A stretch of DNA of 64,000 nucleotides from Lysobacterales bacterium 15-68-25 (lineage in GTDB: Bacteria; Pseudomonadota; Gammaproteobacteria; Xanthomonadales; Rhodanobacteraceae). Location: contig NCKB01000011.1 in assembly GCA_002279065.1 (NCBI GenBank), positions 1 through 64,000 on the forward strand, read 5' to 3'. Each line of letters starts with the position of its first letter. The first letter of the stretch is position 1. The translations under genes and the position numbers were made by a program. Below the pieces are notes generated by a model. That model was given only the letters and a program-made list of their open reading frames with translations, was not told the DNA's origin and ran no database searches. Below, in pieces: positions 52,820-61,345 of the stretch.

Positions 52820-53521
52820 ATGAAACCCCGCATCCTGATGATCGTGACCTCCAACAGCCGCATGGGCGACAGCGGCGAGCCGACCGGCCTGTGGGCCGAG
52901 GAGCTGGCCGTGCCGTACTACGCGCTCGTCGATGCCGGTGCCGACGTCACCCTGGCGTCGCCGGCCGGTGGCCCCGCTCCGATCGATCCGCGCAGCGTCA
53001 AGGCGAAGGGCGAGAACGACGCGGTGGTCGAGCGCTTCCTCGCCGACGCCGCTTTGCAGGCCCGCATCGCCGACACGCCGAAGGCGGCCGATTTCGATGG
53101 CGCCGGGTTCGATGCGGTGTTCTTTCCCGGCGGCCACGGCACCATGTGGGACCTGCCGGACGATGCCGGCGTCACCCGCGCGGTGGAGCGCGCATACGCC
53201 GGCAACCGCCTGATCGCCTCGGTCTGCCACGGTGCGGCGGGTCTGGTGAGTGCGCGGCGCCCCGACGGCGGCTCCATCGTCGAGGGCCGCCGGGTGAACT
53301 CCTTCACCGACGCCGAGGAGGTGGCAGTGGGCCTGGAGAAGGTGGTGCCCTTCATGCTGGAGTCGCGCCTGCGCGAGCTGGGCGGTCGCTTCGAGGGCAC
53401 GGCGAACTGGCAGCCGTTCGCGGTCCGCGATGGCCAGCTGATCACCGGGCAGAACCCGCAGTCCTCCGCGCGGGTGGCCGAGATGTTGCTGGAGGCGTTG
53501 GGCGTAGCCGGCAACGCGTGA
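52820..53521 (+). CDS. DJ-1/PfpI family (Hsp31-like) type 1 glutamine amidotransferase-fold protein
   Basis: 233 aa from ATG 52820, RBS AAGGAG. The start RILMIVTSNSRMGD and the elbow SVCHGAAG with Cys as nucleophile place it in the Hsp31/DJ-1 group; the Glu and His partners are near EEVAVGLE and VFFPGGHGTMWD. Such proteins act as glyoxalase III/deglycase or chaperones. Under the divergent LysR it may be induced by an aldehyde or stress signal. Confidence 0.92.
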   Translation: MKPRILMIVTSNSRMGDSGEPTGLWAEELAVPYYALVDAGADVTLASPAGGPAPIDPRSVKAKGENDAVVERFLADAALQARIADTPKAADFDGAGFDAVFFPGGHGTMWDLPDDAGVTRAVERAYAGNRLIASVCHGAAGLVSARRPDGGSIVEGRRVNSFTDAEEVAVGLEKVVPFMLESRLRELGGRFEGTANWQPFAVRDGQLITGQNPQSSARVAEMLLEALGVAGNA

Positions 53522-53655
53522 TCTACGCCTCCGGACCGGGGGAGAGAATGGCGCCGGCCCGCGGGGGCCGGTTCCGCTCGGGGGTGGTCGCGGTGGTGCC
53601 GGGCTTGGTCTATGGTTCCGGTCCGCACCGCGCCATCGCGACCGGGAGACTACGC

Positions 53656-54624
53656 ATGCCTTGGACGTCCATTTCCTCTCCCGGCAAGCCGGCCGGTACA
53701 TCCGCGCGCCGGGCGGGGACGCGCGGCTTCGCCGCCCTGGCAGTGCTCCTGATCGGCCTGGCAGCTCCTGCGGCACGGGCCGGGGTGCCGACGATGTCCG
53801 GCTGGACGCTGCAGTTTGCGGACGATTTCGACGGACCGGCTGGGCAGTTGCCGTCGGCGACAACTTGGCAGTTCGATCTCGGCCACGGTTACCCGGGCGC
53901 GGCGGCGAACTGGGGTACGCACGAGGTGGAGGAGAACACCGCGCGGCCGGAGAACGTGAGCCTGGACGGGCAGGGCCACCTGCGCATCGTGCCGCTGCGC
54001 GATGCGCGAGGCGGGTGGACTTCGGCCCGCATCGAGACCCTCCGCGACGATTTCCACGCGCCGGCCGACGGCGTGCTGCGCATCGAGGCGCGCATCCGCA
54101 TGCCCGACGTGCACGGCGAGGCCGCCCTTGGCTATTGGCCGGCATTCTGGGCGCTGGGCAAGAGCTTCCGCGGGCAGCTGGACTGGCCGGCTACTGGCGA
54201 GGTGGACGTGGCGGAGAACGTCAATGGCCTGGACCGGGTGTGGGGCACCCTGCATTGCGGCGTCTCGCCGGGTGGTCCCTGCCACGAGAAGGCCGGCCTG
54301 TCGGCGAACGCGCCGTGTCCCGATTCCACCTGTCAGGCGGCGTTCCACGTGTACGCGGTGGAGTGGGATCGTCGCGTGAGTCCGCAGGAGCTGCGCTGGT
54401 ACGTCGATGGCCGGCTCTACCACACGCTGCACGAGACCGACGTGCCGGCCGCGACCTGGCAGCGCATGAGTACCCGCGAGGGCATGTTCCTGATCCTCAA
54501 CGTGGCGATCGGCGGCGAGTTCCCCGACCGGCTCAACGCGATGGTGCCCACGCCGGTGCCGGCGACCGAGCCCGGCCATCCGATGCTGGTCGACTACGTG
54601 GCGGTCTGGACCAGGGGCGAGTGA
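53656..54624 (+). CDS. Secreted GH16 family glycoside hydrolase (laminarinase/glucanase type)
   Basis: 322 aa with a signal peptide ending AARAG near residue 43 after a positively charged start. The catalytic motif is GEVDVAEN, giving nucleophile Glu182, Asp184 and acid/base Glu187 in the ExDxxE arrangement. Trp-rich cleft parts are WPAFWALG and VYAVEWDRR. Likely an endo-beta-1,3-glucanase or a related beta-glucan hydrolase; specificity is not decided by these motifs. Confidence 0.93.
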   Translation: MPWTSISSPGKPAGTSARRAGTRGFAALAVLLIGLAAPAARAGVPTMSGWTLQFADDFDGPAGQLPSATTWQFDLGHGYPGAAANWGTHEVEENTARPENVSLDGQGHLRIVPLRDARGGWTSARIETLRDDFHAPADGVLRIEARIRMPDVHGEAALGYWPAFWALGKSFRGQLDWPATGEVDVAENVNGLDRVWGTLHCGVSPGGPCHEKAGLSANAPCPDSTCQAAFHVYAVEWDRRVSPQELRWYVDGRLYHTLHETDVPAATWQRMSTREGMFLILNVAIGGEFPDRLNAMVPTPVPATEPGHPMLVDYVAVWTRGE

Positions 54625-54863
54625 GGCCTGCGGCGAGCGCGCGGGGTCGGATCATGGTGGATGGCAACGGGGCGCCCACGTCGATGGGTGTATAGTCCGA
54701 AAGAGTCCCCGGCGCTTTGCCGCGGACCCGATGCATCGATCCGCATCGGGAGTGCCCTCCATCTGCGGGCATTCCGTAGCGACGGGCGGCAGTCCGTCGC
54801 GCTCCCGCCCTCGAGCGTTCCTCTCGGGATCCCTCCTTCCGCATTTCCGAACCGGACGCCAGG

Positions 54864-55091
54864 ATGAAGTCTCCCGCCAAGCCCCTGTCCCTCGCGGACA
54901 TCCACTCCACCTACGCCAGCTCACCCGCTGCCAAGCCGAAGGCGAAGCCCGGCGAGCACGCGACCACGACCGCGGCCACGACTGCGCATTACAAACGCTC
55001 GGACCACTTCAAGCGCGACGCGGGCCACCCCGGCATGCAGCCGGAGAAGCCGGATTCCATGGGCAGGGGAGCGGGAACGCGCAAGCGTTGA
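54864..55091 (+). CDS. Small basic protein of unknown function
   Basis: 75 aa, rich in Lys, Ala, Thr and His, with no fold signal: MKSPAKPLSLADIHSTYASS, then TTTAATTAHYKRSDHFKR. ATG 54864 has a weak AGG upstream. The protein may be real (low-complexity basic, possibly nucleic-acid binding) or a chance frame. It sits between GH16 and the convergent dbpA. Confidence 0.45.
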   Translation: MKSPAKPLSLADIHSTYASSPAAKPKAKPGEHATTTAATTAHYKRSDHFKRDAGHPGMQPEKPDSMGRGAGTRKR

Positions 55092-55202
55092 TCCCGTGGT
55101 TGCCGCAAGGCAGCCGCCACCTGGGAGCGTTTCCCGGGGCGTCGCCCGAAAGCGGCAACAACCAGCCTGCGGTTCGCCATCACGGACCGCAGGCCAGTGT
55201 GC

Positions 55203-56582
55203 TCAGCCCAGTGCACGCACGCGGAAATTGCGCCCCTTGATGCGGCCGGCGCGCAGGCGCTCCAGCGCCTTGCTCGCCTGGTCGCGGGTGATGGCGACGT
55301 AGGCACGCGTGGCGAAGACATCGATCTTGCCGATGTCGTCGGCGGACAGGCCGGCATCGCCGGTCAGCGCGCCGAGGATGTCGCCGGGGCGTAGCTTGTC
55401 CTGCCGGCCGGCGTCGATCACCAGGGTCTTCATCGGTGCCAGATGCAGGGTCTTTCCCCGCGATGGCGCAACCTTGAGCGGACGCCAGGGCAGTGGCTCG
55501 CCCAGCAGCTGCTCGATGTTCTCCGCCTTGGGTCGTTCGCGCGGCGTGCAGAGGGTGATCGCGAGGCCCGGTTGGCCGGCGCGGCCGGTGCGGCCGATGC
55601 GGTGGGTGTGGGTGTCCGGGTCGTGGGCGATGTCGTAGCTGACCACCAGCGGCAGTGCAGCGATGTCCAGCCCGCGCGCGGCGACGTCGGTGGCCACCAG
55701 CGCGCTGCAGCTGCGGTTGGCGAAGCGCACCAGCACCTCGTCGCGGTCGCGCTGTTCCATGTCGCCATGCAGGGCGAGAGCGGAGAAGCCGCGGCGGTCC
55801 AACTCCTGCGCCACTGCGTCGACATCCTTGCGCATGTTGCAGAACACCAGCGCGTGCTGGCCGCGGTCGGCGCCCAGTAGCTGGGCCAGCGCGTCGAGCT
55901 TGTGCGCCGGCTCCACCTCGATGAACTGCTGCTCGATCGCGGGCACGGCCTCGACCGGCGTTTCCACGGTGACCTCCACCGGTGCGGTCTGCAGCCGTCG
56001 GCTGGCCGCGCGGATCGCCTCAGGGTAGGTGGCGGAGAACAGCAGCGTCTGATGATGCTTGGCGATGCGCCCCACGATATCGTCGATGGCGTCGCCGAAG
56101 CCCATGTCGAGCATGCGGTCGGCCTCGTCCAGCACCAGCACCTTGATGCCGCCGCCGTGCAGGCTGCCGCGCTTGAGGTGCTCCTGCACGCGGCCGGGCG
56201 TGCCGACCACGATGTGCGGATCGTGGGTGAGCGAAGCGAGCTGCGGGCCGAGCGGCATTCCGCCGCACAGGGTCAGCAGCTTCACGTTGGGAATGTTCGC
56301 GGCGAGCCGGCGGATCGCCTTGCTCACCTGGTCGGCCAGCTCGCGGGTGGGGCACAGCACCAGCGCCTGCAGCCGGATCGTGTCCACGTCCAGCGCCTGC
56401 AGCAGGCCGAGACCGAACGCGGCGGTCTTGCCGCTGCCGGTGCGTGCCTGGGCGATCACGTCATGCCCGGCAAGGATCGGCGGCAGGCTCTGCGCCTGCA
56501 CCGGGGTCATCGCGGCATAGCCGTGGGTGTCCAGGCTGGCGAGCAGGGCGGGCTTGAGCGGGAGCGTGCTGAAGTCGGTCAT
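55203..56582 (-). CDS. dbpA: ATP-dependent RNA helicase DbpA
   Basis: 459 aa. DEAD-box motifs in order: Q motif ending MTPVQAQSLPPILAG, ARTGSGKT, PTRELADQV, GTPGRVQEH, VLDEADRM, FSATYPEA, ALVFCNMRKDV, ARGLDIAAL and HRIGRTGR. The C-terminal RNA-binding domain (KLRPGDILGALTGDAGL, DVFATRAYVAI) is the one that in E. coli DbpA recognises hairpin 92 of 23S rRNA, so it should act in 50S assembly. It starts at ATG 56582, with an upstream ATG at 56633 less likely. Confidence 0.95.
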   Translation of the reverse strand: MTDFSTLPLKPALLASLDTHGYAAMTPVQAQSLPPILAGHDVIAQARTGSGKTAAFGLGLLQALDVDTIRLQALVLCPTRELADQVSKAIRRLAANIPNVKLLTLCGGMPLGPQLASLTHDPHIVVGTPGRVQEHLKRGSLHGGGIKVLVLDEADRMLDMGFGDAIDDIVGRIAKHHQTLLFSATYPEAIRAASRRLQTAPVEVTVETPVEAVPAIEQQFIEVEPAHKLDALAQLLGADRGQHALVFCNMRKDVDAVAQELDRRGFSALALHGDMEQRDRDEVLVRFANRSCSALVATDVAARGLDIAALPLVVSYDIAHDPDTHTHRIGRTGRAGQPGLAITLCTPRERPKAENIEQLLGEPLPWRPLKVAPSRGKTLHLAPMKTLVIDAGRQDKLRPGDILGALTGDAGLSADDIGKIDVFATRAYVAITRDQASKALERLRAGRIKGRNFRVRALG

Positions 56583-56639
56583 GGGCCACCAAGGGTGTCG
56601 GGGTGCCGGCTGCTGCGGCCGGGCAATGAACAAAAAAAA

Positions 56640-56658
56640 GCCCGGCGCGAGGCCGGGC
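56640..56658. terminator. Bidirectional terminator between csp and dbpA
   Basis: GCCCGGC, loop GCGAG, GCCGGGC. The minus strand reads into eight Ts, serving the cold-shock gene; the plus strand has five Ts. Confidence 0.9.
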
Positions 56659-56682
56659 CTTTTTCTCAGGCGGCGGATGCCG

Positions 56683-56892
56683 TCAGAGCGGCTGCACCTG
56701 GTCGGCCTGCAGGCCCTTCGGGCCCTGGGTCACGACGAACTGCACCTTCTGGCCTTCCTGCAGGCTCTTGAAGCCCGAGGACACGATCGAGCGGAAGTGC
56801 ACGAACACGTCATCGCCGCTCTCGCGGCTGATGAAGCCAAAGCCCTTGGCGTCGTTGAACCACTTGACGGTACCGATTTCGGACTGGGACAT
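56683..56892 (-). CDS. Cold-shock protein (CspA family)
   Basis: 69 aa. RNP1 KGFGFI and RNP2 VFVHF are intact within the five-strand OB fold that binds single-stranded RNA or DNA. The start [17 protein letters not shown] and length are standard. ATG 56892 follows AAGGAGATACAACG. It shares its direction with dbpA downstream, separated by a terminator. A long 5' leader is likely, as in cold-inducible csp genes. Confidence 0.95.
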   Translation of the reverse strand: MSQSEIGTVKWFNDAKGFGFISRESGDDVFVHFRSIVSSGFKSLQEGQKVQFVVTQGPKGLQADQVQPL

Positions 56893-57322
56893 CGTTGTAT
56901 CTCCTTGGAACGGATGAAAGCCGCATGGCGCGGCGAGAAGCTGGTCGCAAGGAGGAAACGGGTACAACGGTGTAGGTGTAACTGCTCACTACAGCATCGG
57001 GCCACAGTTCGCGTGACCCTTGAAACTCAGCCAGCGCACAGTAGTGGGTGGCGGGCCGCTTGGCAAATGCTTTGTGAACGGCGGGTTCACACGAACCGTG
57101 CGTTTCCCGGTCGAAACCGGCCCGGCGCGGGGCGTCGCCGGCCATCCGGGCCAGGCTTCGTGCCATCCCCCGTCGGCGTCGCGCCACGATTTCGGGGCGC
57201 GCGGGACAGGCAGACAAGGACCCGTGCCCACGGAGCCGGGCGAGCCGGAAGGCTACGTCGCCCGCGGACGATGAGGTGATGCCCGACCGCGGAGCCCCGC
57301 CGCGGCGGGGCTCCGTGGGGAC
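56893..57322. other. Leader and upstream region of the cold-shock gene
   Basis: 430 bp. The part nearest the csp start (56893-57050) is less GC-rich and probably holds the 5' leader and promoter. I did not identify a cold box. A perfect 11-bp hairpin at 57290-57315 (CGGAGCCCCGC, CGCG, GCGGGGCTCCG) lies 7 bp upstream of the next gene's stop on the plus-strand scale and would end that gene's transcript. Confidence 0.6.
57290..57315 (-). terminator. Terminator hairpin of the exported repeat protein
   Basis: CGGAGCCCCGC, loop CGCG, GCGGGGCTCCG, just beyond the stop at 57323. Perfect 11-bp stem without a marked T-run. Confidence 0.8.
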
Positions 57323-59059
57323 TCAGAAGCGCATGCGGGTGAGGTAGATGCCGGCCCAGCCAGCCTCCTCGTTGGCCATCGAGGCATTGATCACCAGCTG
57401 GTCGCCGCGGAAGCTGTCGCGCTCGATGCCGAGGGTGGTGATCGGCAATGCTTCGCCGGTGGCCGGGTCGACCGCCTGCGGATCGAGCACGGTGCCGGGC
57501 ATGCCGGTGGTGACTGCGGCGCGCAGCAGGCCGAATACCGGGCCACTGCTCAGGTAGATGCCATCCACGGGATTGACGTAGGCGCCGTTCTCCAGCGTGC
57601 CGGTGCTGGCCTTGAAGGCGACGTGGAACAGTCCCTTGGCAGCCAGTCCGCGATTGCCGAGCCGCGACACCGCGATGAACGAGGCCGAGCGCCAGCGCGC
57701 CAGCTCGCCGTCCTCCTCGCTGGAGTCGCCGGGTGCCTTCCCGGAGAAGTTCCAGTACAGGAAGGTGCTGAAGGTGTCCGGCGACTTGGCGATCGCCCAG
57801 GTCCGGTCCAGCACGATGTCATGCACGAACATCCCCTGGTGCACCGGCACCTGCACGGTATGGCCGTCGGGATACAGTTGCAGGCAATAGGCGATCAGGT
57901 TCGCGTTGCCGTCCTGCGGGCAGTGCAGCGTGAGCGACTGCGTGTCGGTGCCCCAGGCGCCCCAGAACGCGACCAGCCGGCCGTCGAACGACAGCCCTTC
58001 GCCGAGTTGCCTGAAGTGCACCGAGGGATCCTCGCCGGGCACCGGGTCGCCGATCTTCACCAGCGCCTGCAACGGCGGCTGCGGGGTGCCGATCGGTGCC
58101 AGGTAGATGCCGCCGGCGGTCGGCTGCTCCTCATTGTCCAGGCCGAGGAACACCACCTTGCCCTCGGCCGCGCTGGGCGGGGCGGTGGAGCCGAAGTGCG
58201 TGGTGGTGCCGGGGATATAGCTGTCGGAGCTGGCGATCAGCACCACCGGCTCGGTGCCGCTGCCCGGCGACAGCGAGGGACCGCTGGCCATCGGGAACGG
58301 CGCATTCATCAGCTTGCGGTAGTACACGCCGGTCTTGCTGGTCGAGCCGACCGTGTAGTTGCCCTTGAACACGATGATGTCGTGGTCGGTGATCGCCGGT
58401 GCACCCGGCACGATGTCGAAGGCCGTGCCCGGTTCGCCGGGAACCTGGAAGAACGGAAACGCCGCCACGCTGCCCAGGCGGCTCTCGCCGGTGACGAGGT
58501 CGCTGAACGGATTGGCGTACACGCCGTTGGTGCCCACCTGCTCGACCACCTCGCCGGCGTCGTTCGTCACCTGCCAGACCGGCGGGTGGATGCCGCGCGT
58601 GACGATCGTCGGCCAGTTCGCATCGATGCGCGGAAACGCCGGCGTTTCCTGGAAGTCCGTGTTGCGGTTGGACGGCTGCGGGACCGCCGTGTCGCGATCG
58701 ATGATGCGCACGATCGGTTCATTCCTGCCGTCCATGTCGCGGGTGTAGACGCCCTGCTGAGGCTCGCCCAGCCCGCCGCCACCCTTGCTGCGTGCACGGA
58801 ACACGACCAGCCCGGAGGTGTTCACCGAAGGCTGGTTGAAGCTGTTGAACACCCGGCAGGACGGCGAGGGTATGGCGGCATAGGGAGCGCATGTCGCGGA
58901 GGGGATCAGGCTGCCGTTGTTCGCCACGGTGCGCCACGTGGCGTCGATGGGCGAGGCACCCCAGGCGAGACAGGGCACGAGCAGGGCGAGCGGCAGGGCG
59001 CAGCGCAGCAGATGGCGGGTTGCCGCGCGACCGTGCGGGAGTGCAGCTGGCGTACGCAT
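57323..59059 (-). CDS. Large exported protein, DUF7453/choice-of-anchor-like repeats
   Basis: 578 aa, signal peptide cut near LAWGA (residue about 35). The mature part consists of repeated beta units with GVYTRDMDG, GVYYRKL, GGIYLAP, GIYLSSGP and GIYLTRMRF, the last at the C-terminus, which suggests a beta-propeller-like secreted protein. Similar proteins in Gammaproteobacteria are annotated with choice-of-anchor or DUF7453 repeats. No enzyme motif. Alone on its strand. Confidence 0.7.
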   Translation of the reverse strand: MRTPAALPHGRAATRHLLRCALPLALLVPCLAWGASPIDATWRTVANNGSLIPSATCAPYAAIPSPSCRVFNSFNQPSVNTSGLVVFRARSKGGGGLGEPQQGVYTRDMDGRNEPIVRIIDRDTAVPQPSNRNTDFQETPAFPRIDANWPTIVTRGIHPPVWQVTNDAGEVVEQVGTNGVYANPFSDLVTGESRLGSVAAFPFFQVPGEPGTAFDIVPGAPAITDHDIIVFKGNYTVGSTSKTGVYYRKLMNAPFPMASGPSLSPGSGTEPVVLIASSDSYIPGTTTHFGSTAPPSAAEGKVVFLGLDNEEQPTAGGIYLAPIGTPQPPLQALVKIGDPVPGEDPSVHFRQLGEGLSFDGRLVAFWGAWGTDTQSLTLHCPQDGNANLIAYCLQLYPDGHTVQVPVHQGMFVHDIVLDRTWAIAKSPDTFSTFLYWNFSGKAPGDSSEEDGELARWRSASFIAVSRLGNRGLAAKGLFHVAFKASTGTLENGAYVNPVDGIYLSSGPVFGLLRAAVTTGMPGTVLDPQAVDPATGEALPITTLGIERDSFRGDQLVINASMANEEAGWAGIYLTRMRF

Positions 59060-59242
59060 GGAGTGCCTTCGGAATCGGTGGGAAACGCCACATTGGCAAT
59101 CCGATTCTCTGAAGCGCGGCCCTGGCCGACTTGATTGCGATCAAGGTCCGGCGCGGCGTCAAAAAGCCGCAGTCGACCAGGTTTTTCGAGCGTCGCCTCG
59201 TGCCCTCAGCGGCACGAAGCATGCAATTGCGTGGGCATGCGT

Positions 59243-60139
59243 TTACGTCGAGGCCATGGCGTCGATCCACGCGCGCGTGCAGTTGCGCCCGGCCCGCTTG
59301 GCTTCGTACATCGCCTTGTCCGCATGGTCGATGGCCAGCTCCACGACCAGGCCAGGCTCCAGCCGGGCGATGCCGAACGACATGGTGATGTGGATCGGGG
59401 CGTGTCCTTCCATGGGAATCGCCAGCCTGGCCACGCTGTCGCGCAGTCGTTCAGCCAGCCCATGGCCGGTCGCCAGATCGGTATCCGGCAAACTGAGCAG
59501 GAACTCCTCACCACCGTAGCGGAACAGCTTGTCGTAGGGGCGCAGCTGCTTCATCAGCTGGCGGGCGGAGACGGCCAGCACGCGGTCGCCGGCGGGATGT
59601 CCCCAGGTGTCGTTGACGCGCTTGAAGTGGTCGATGTCGATCATCACCACGCAGCACGACTGCACCGCCCGGTCCACCAGCGCCTGCTGCTCGCGCAGTA
59701 CGCCGAGCATGCCGATGCGGTTGCCGGCGCCGGTGAGCTCGTCGAGGCTGTACAGCGCGTTCTCCAGGTCGCGTCGCAACGTGAAGATCTCCAGCCGCAG
59801 GTTCTCCAGCGCACGGGCGAACGCATCGAAGTCGGTGACGGAGACGGATTGCCCGTTGCCCAGCGAGCCCAGCAGCTTCGCCGCCAGCCCGTGCATGCGC
59901 TCGTGCTGTTCCTCGATCGCCGCGAACCCGGGATGCCGATGCAGTACGGCCGGGGCATCCTCGTAGTACCAGCGTCCGAACGGGCAGCGGTGGTGCGCGT
60001 CCGGAGCGACGTCGTCGGGCTCGCCCGGCAAGTCGCAGACCAGGGTGCGTATGACCGCGTCGTACCACTGGTTGTGGCGTTGCAGGGCGAGGTCCAGCTG
60101 CTGCAGGGCGGACTGGATGGAGGCGCGTTCGGCGTTGAT
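59243..60139 (-). CDS. dgcZ: DgcZ-like diguanylate cyclase with zinc-sensing CZB domain (probable ATC start)
   Basis: 298 aa if translation starts at ATC 60139. The CZB domain has His22, Cys52, His79 and His83, the same positions as the zinc ligands of E. coli DgcZ. The GGDEF domain (about 130-295) has GGEEF and a preceding DIDHFKRVNDTWGHPAGD. It makes c-di-GMP; zinc inhibits the E. coli enzyme. No ATG, GTG or TTG lies in frame upstream of TTG 60031, which would lose His22. GGAG lies 7 nt before ATC 60139. The alternative is a one-base indel, since ATG 60146 is out of frame. Confidence 0.85.
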   Translation of the reverse strand: MNAERASIQSALQQLDLALQRHNQWYDAVIRTLVCDLPGEPDDVAPDAHHRCPFGRWYYEDAPAVLHRHPGFAAIEEQHERMHGLAAKLLGSLGNGQSVSVTDFDAFARALENLRLEIFTLRRDLENALYSLDELTGAGNRIGMLGVLREQQALVDRAVQSCCVVMIDIDHFKRVNDTWGHPAGDRVLAVSARQLMKQLRPYDKLFRYGGEEFLLSLPDTDLATGHGLAERLRDSVARLAIPMEGHAPIHITMSFGIARLEPGLVVELAIDHADKAMYEAKRAGRNCTRAWIDAMAST

Positions 60140-60276
60140 GGCACATCTCCGGGGGCTATGGCCGGCGTGGGGTGGGCTCGCGGCTTACCGGGGAGTGTAT
60201 CGGCACCTTGCGCGTCGATCTGGAGGCGGAGGCGACGCTGGGCTCGACGGCGCGGCAACCCCAGTGCGGGGCACGA

Positions 60277-60633
60277 TCATCCCGGCAGGTTCACCACGGG
60301 AACGAAGCCGCCGAAGATCATCCGCTTGCCGTCGAACGGCAGGTCGCCGCCGGCGGTCACGCGCGGGTCTTTCATGAATTTTTCCATGCCGGCGTCGCGG
60401 GTGGCCTTGTCGGGCCATTCGATCCAGGAGAACACCACGGCCTCGTCGTCCCGGGCCTGCACCGCGCGATGGAAGTCGGTGAGCTTGCCATGGGGCACGT
60501 CGTCGGCCCAGCACTCCATGACGCGGGTAGCGCCGTATTCGAGGATGATCGCGTCGAACGTCCCGGCATGGCGGACGAACTCGTCGCGGTGGTTCACGGG
60601 AACGGCGATCAGGAAGCCATCGATGTAGGACAT
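60277..60633 (-). CDS. DUF1428 family protein
   Basis: 118 aa, the normal length of DUF1428 (YbaA-like) proteins with a ferredoxin-like alpha/beta dimer fold. YIDGFLIAVPVNHRDEFVRHAG, VMECWADDVPHGKLTDF and RDAGMEKFMKDPR are landmarks. The function is unknown. The stop lies about 138 bp from the diguanylate cyclase start. Confidence 0.95.
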   Translation of the reverse strand: MSYIDGFLIAVPVNHRDEFVRHAGTFDAIILEYGATRVMECWADDVPHGKLTDFHRAVQARDDEAVVFSWIEWPDKATRDAGMEKFMKDPRVTAGGDLPFDGKRMIFGGFVPVVNLPG

Positions 60634-60791
60634 GGTGTTCTCCGGGGCGGTGCGGCGGCGGACTGCCTGCCCCGGGACGACGGGCGCGCTGGCCGGAATT
60701 CGACATGGGCCGGATGACGCGTAGGCGAGGCTGGCGGCTGGATGCGACATACTGGCCAGGCAGCTGTGTGTGCGCCGTGGAGGGACGGGCG

Positions 60792-61328
60792 ATGATGACA
60801 GGATCGACAGGGTACGGCTGGACTGTCGTGCGCTGGGGCGCCGCTGTCGGGCTGCTCGCGGGGCCGTGGGTGGCGATGCGGTTCACCGCGGAGGTGAACT
60901 GGAGTCCCGGCGATTTCGTGGTGTTCGGTGCGATGCTCGCGTGCGTCTGCGGTACCTGGGAGTTCGTGGCGCGCCGCAAGTGCGATGGCGCCTATCGCGG
61001 AGCGGTTGGCATGGCGCTGGCAACGGCGTTCCTGGCGCTGTGGATCGACCTCGCCGTGGGCATCGCCGGTCCCCCTGGCGCGGTAGCGAACCGGGTGTTC
61101 CCGGCTGTGCTCGCGCTGGGCGTTGCTGCAGCGGTCCTCGTGCGCGGCCGGGCCGCTGGCATGATGCGCGTGATGCTCGTCATGGCGCTGGCGCAGACGG
61201 GCGTTGGCCTGGCGGGATGGGTGGTGGTTGCCAGCCCTGGGCCGGTGGTCGGCCTGTCGCTCGCCTTCGTCGGACTCTGGTTGATCTCCGCCGGGCTGTT
61301 TGCCAGGGCGGCGCGGGTGCAGCACTGA
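60792..61328 (+). CDS. Inner-membrane protein of unknown function
   Basis: 178 aa with five or six hydrophobic helices (GPWVAMRFTAEVNW, FVVFGAMLACVCGTWEFVARR, VGMALATAFLALWIDL and others). It has the start of DUF-type four-helix membrane proteins but no name I trust. ATG 60792 after AGGGACGGGCG. Convergent with the GspE-type gene. Confidence 0.7.
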   Translation: MMTGSTGYGWTVVRWGAAVGLLAGPWVAMRFTAEVNWSPGDFVVFGAMLACVCGTWEFVARRKCDGAYRGAVGMALATAFLALWIDLAVGIAGPPGAVANRVFPAVLALGVAAAVLVRGRAAGMMRVMLVMALAQTGVGLAGWVVVASPGPVVGLSLAFVGLWLISAGLFARAARVQH

Positions 61329-61345
61329 GCAGACGGGCCAGCGGG

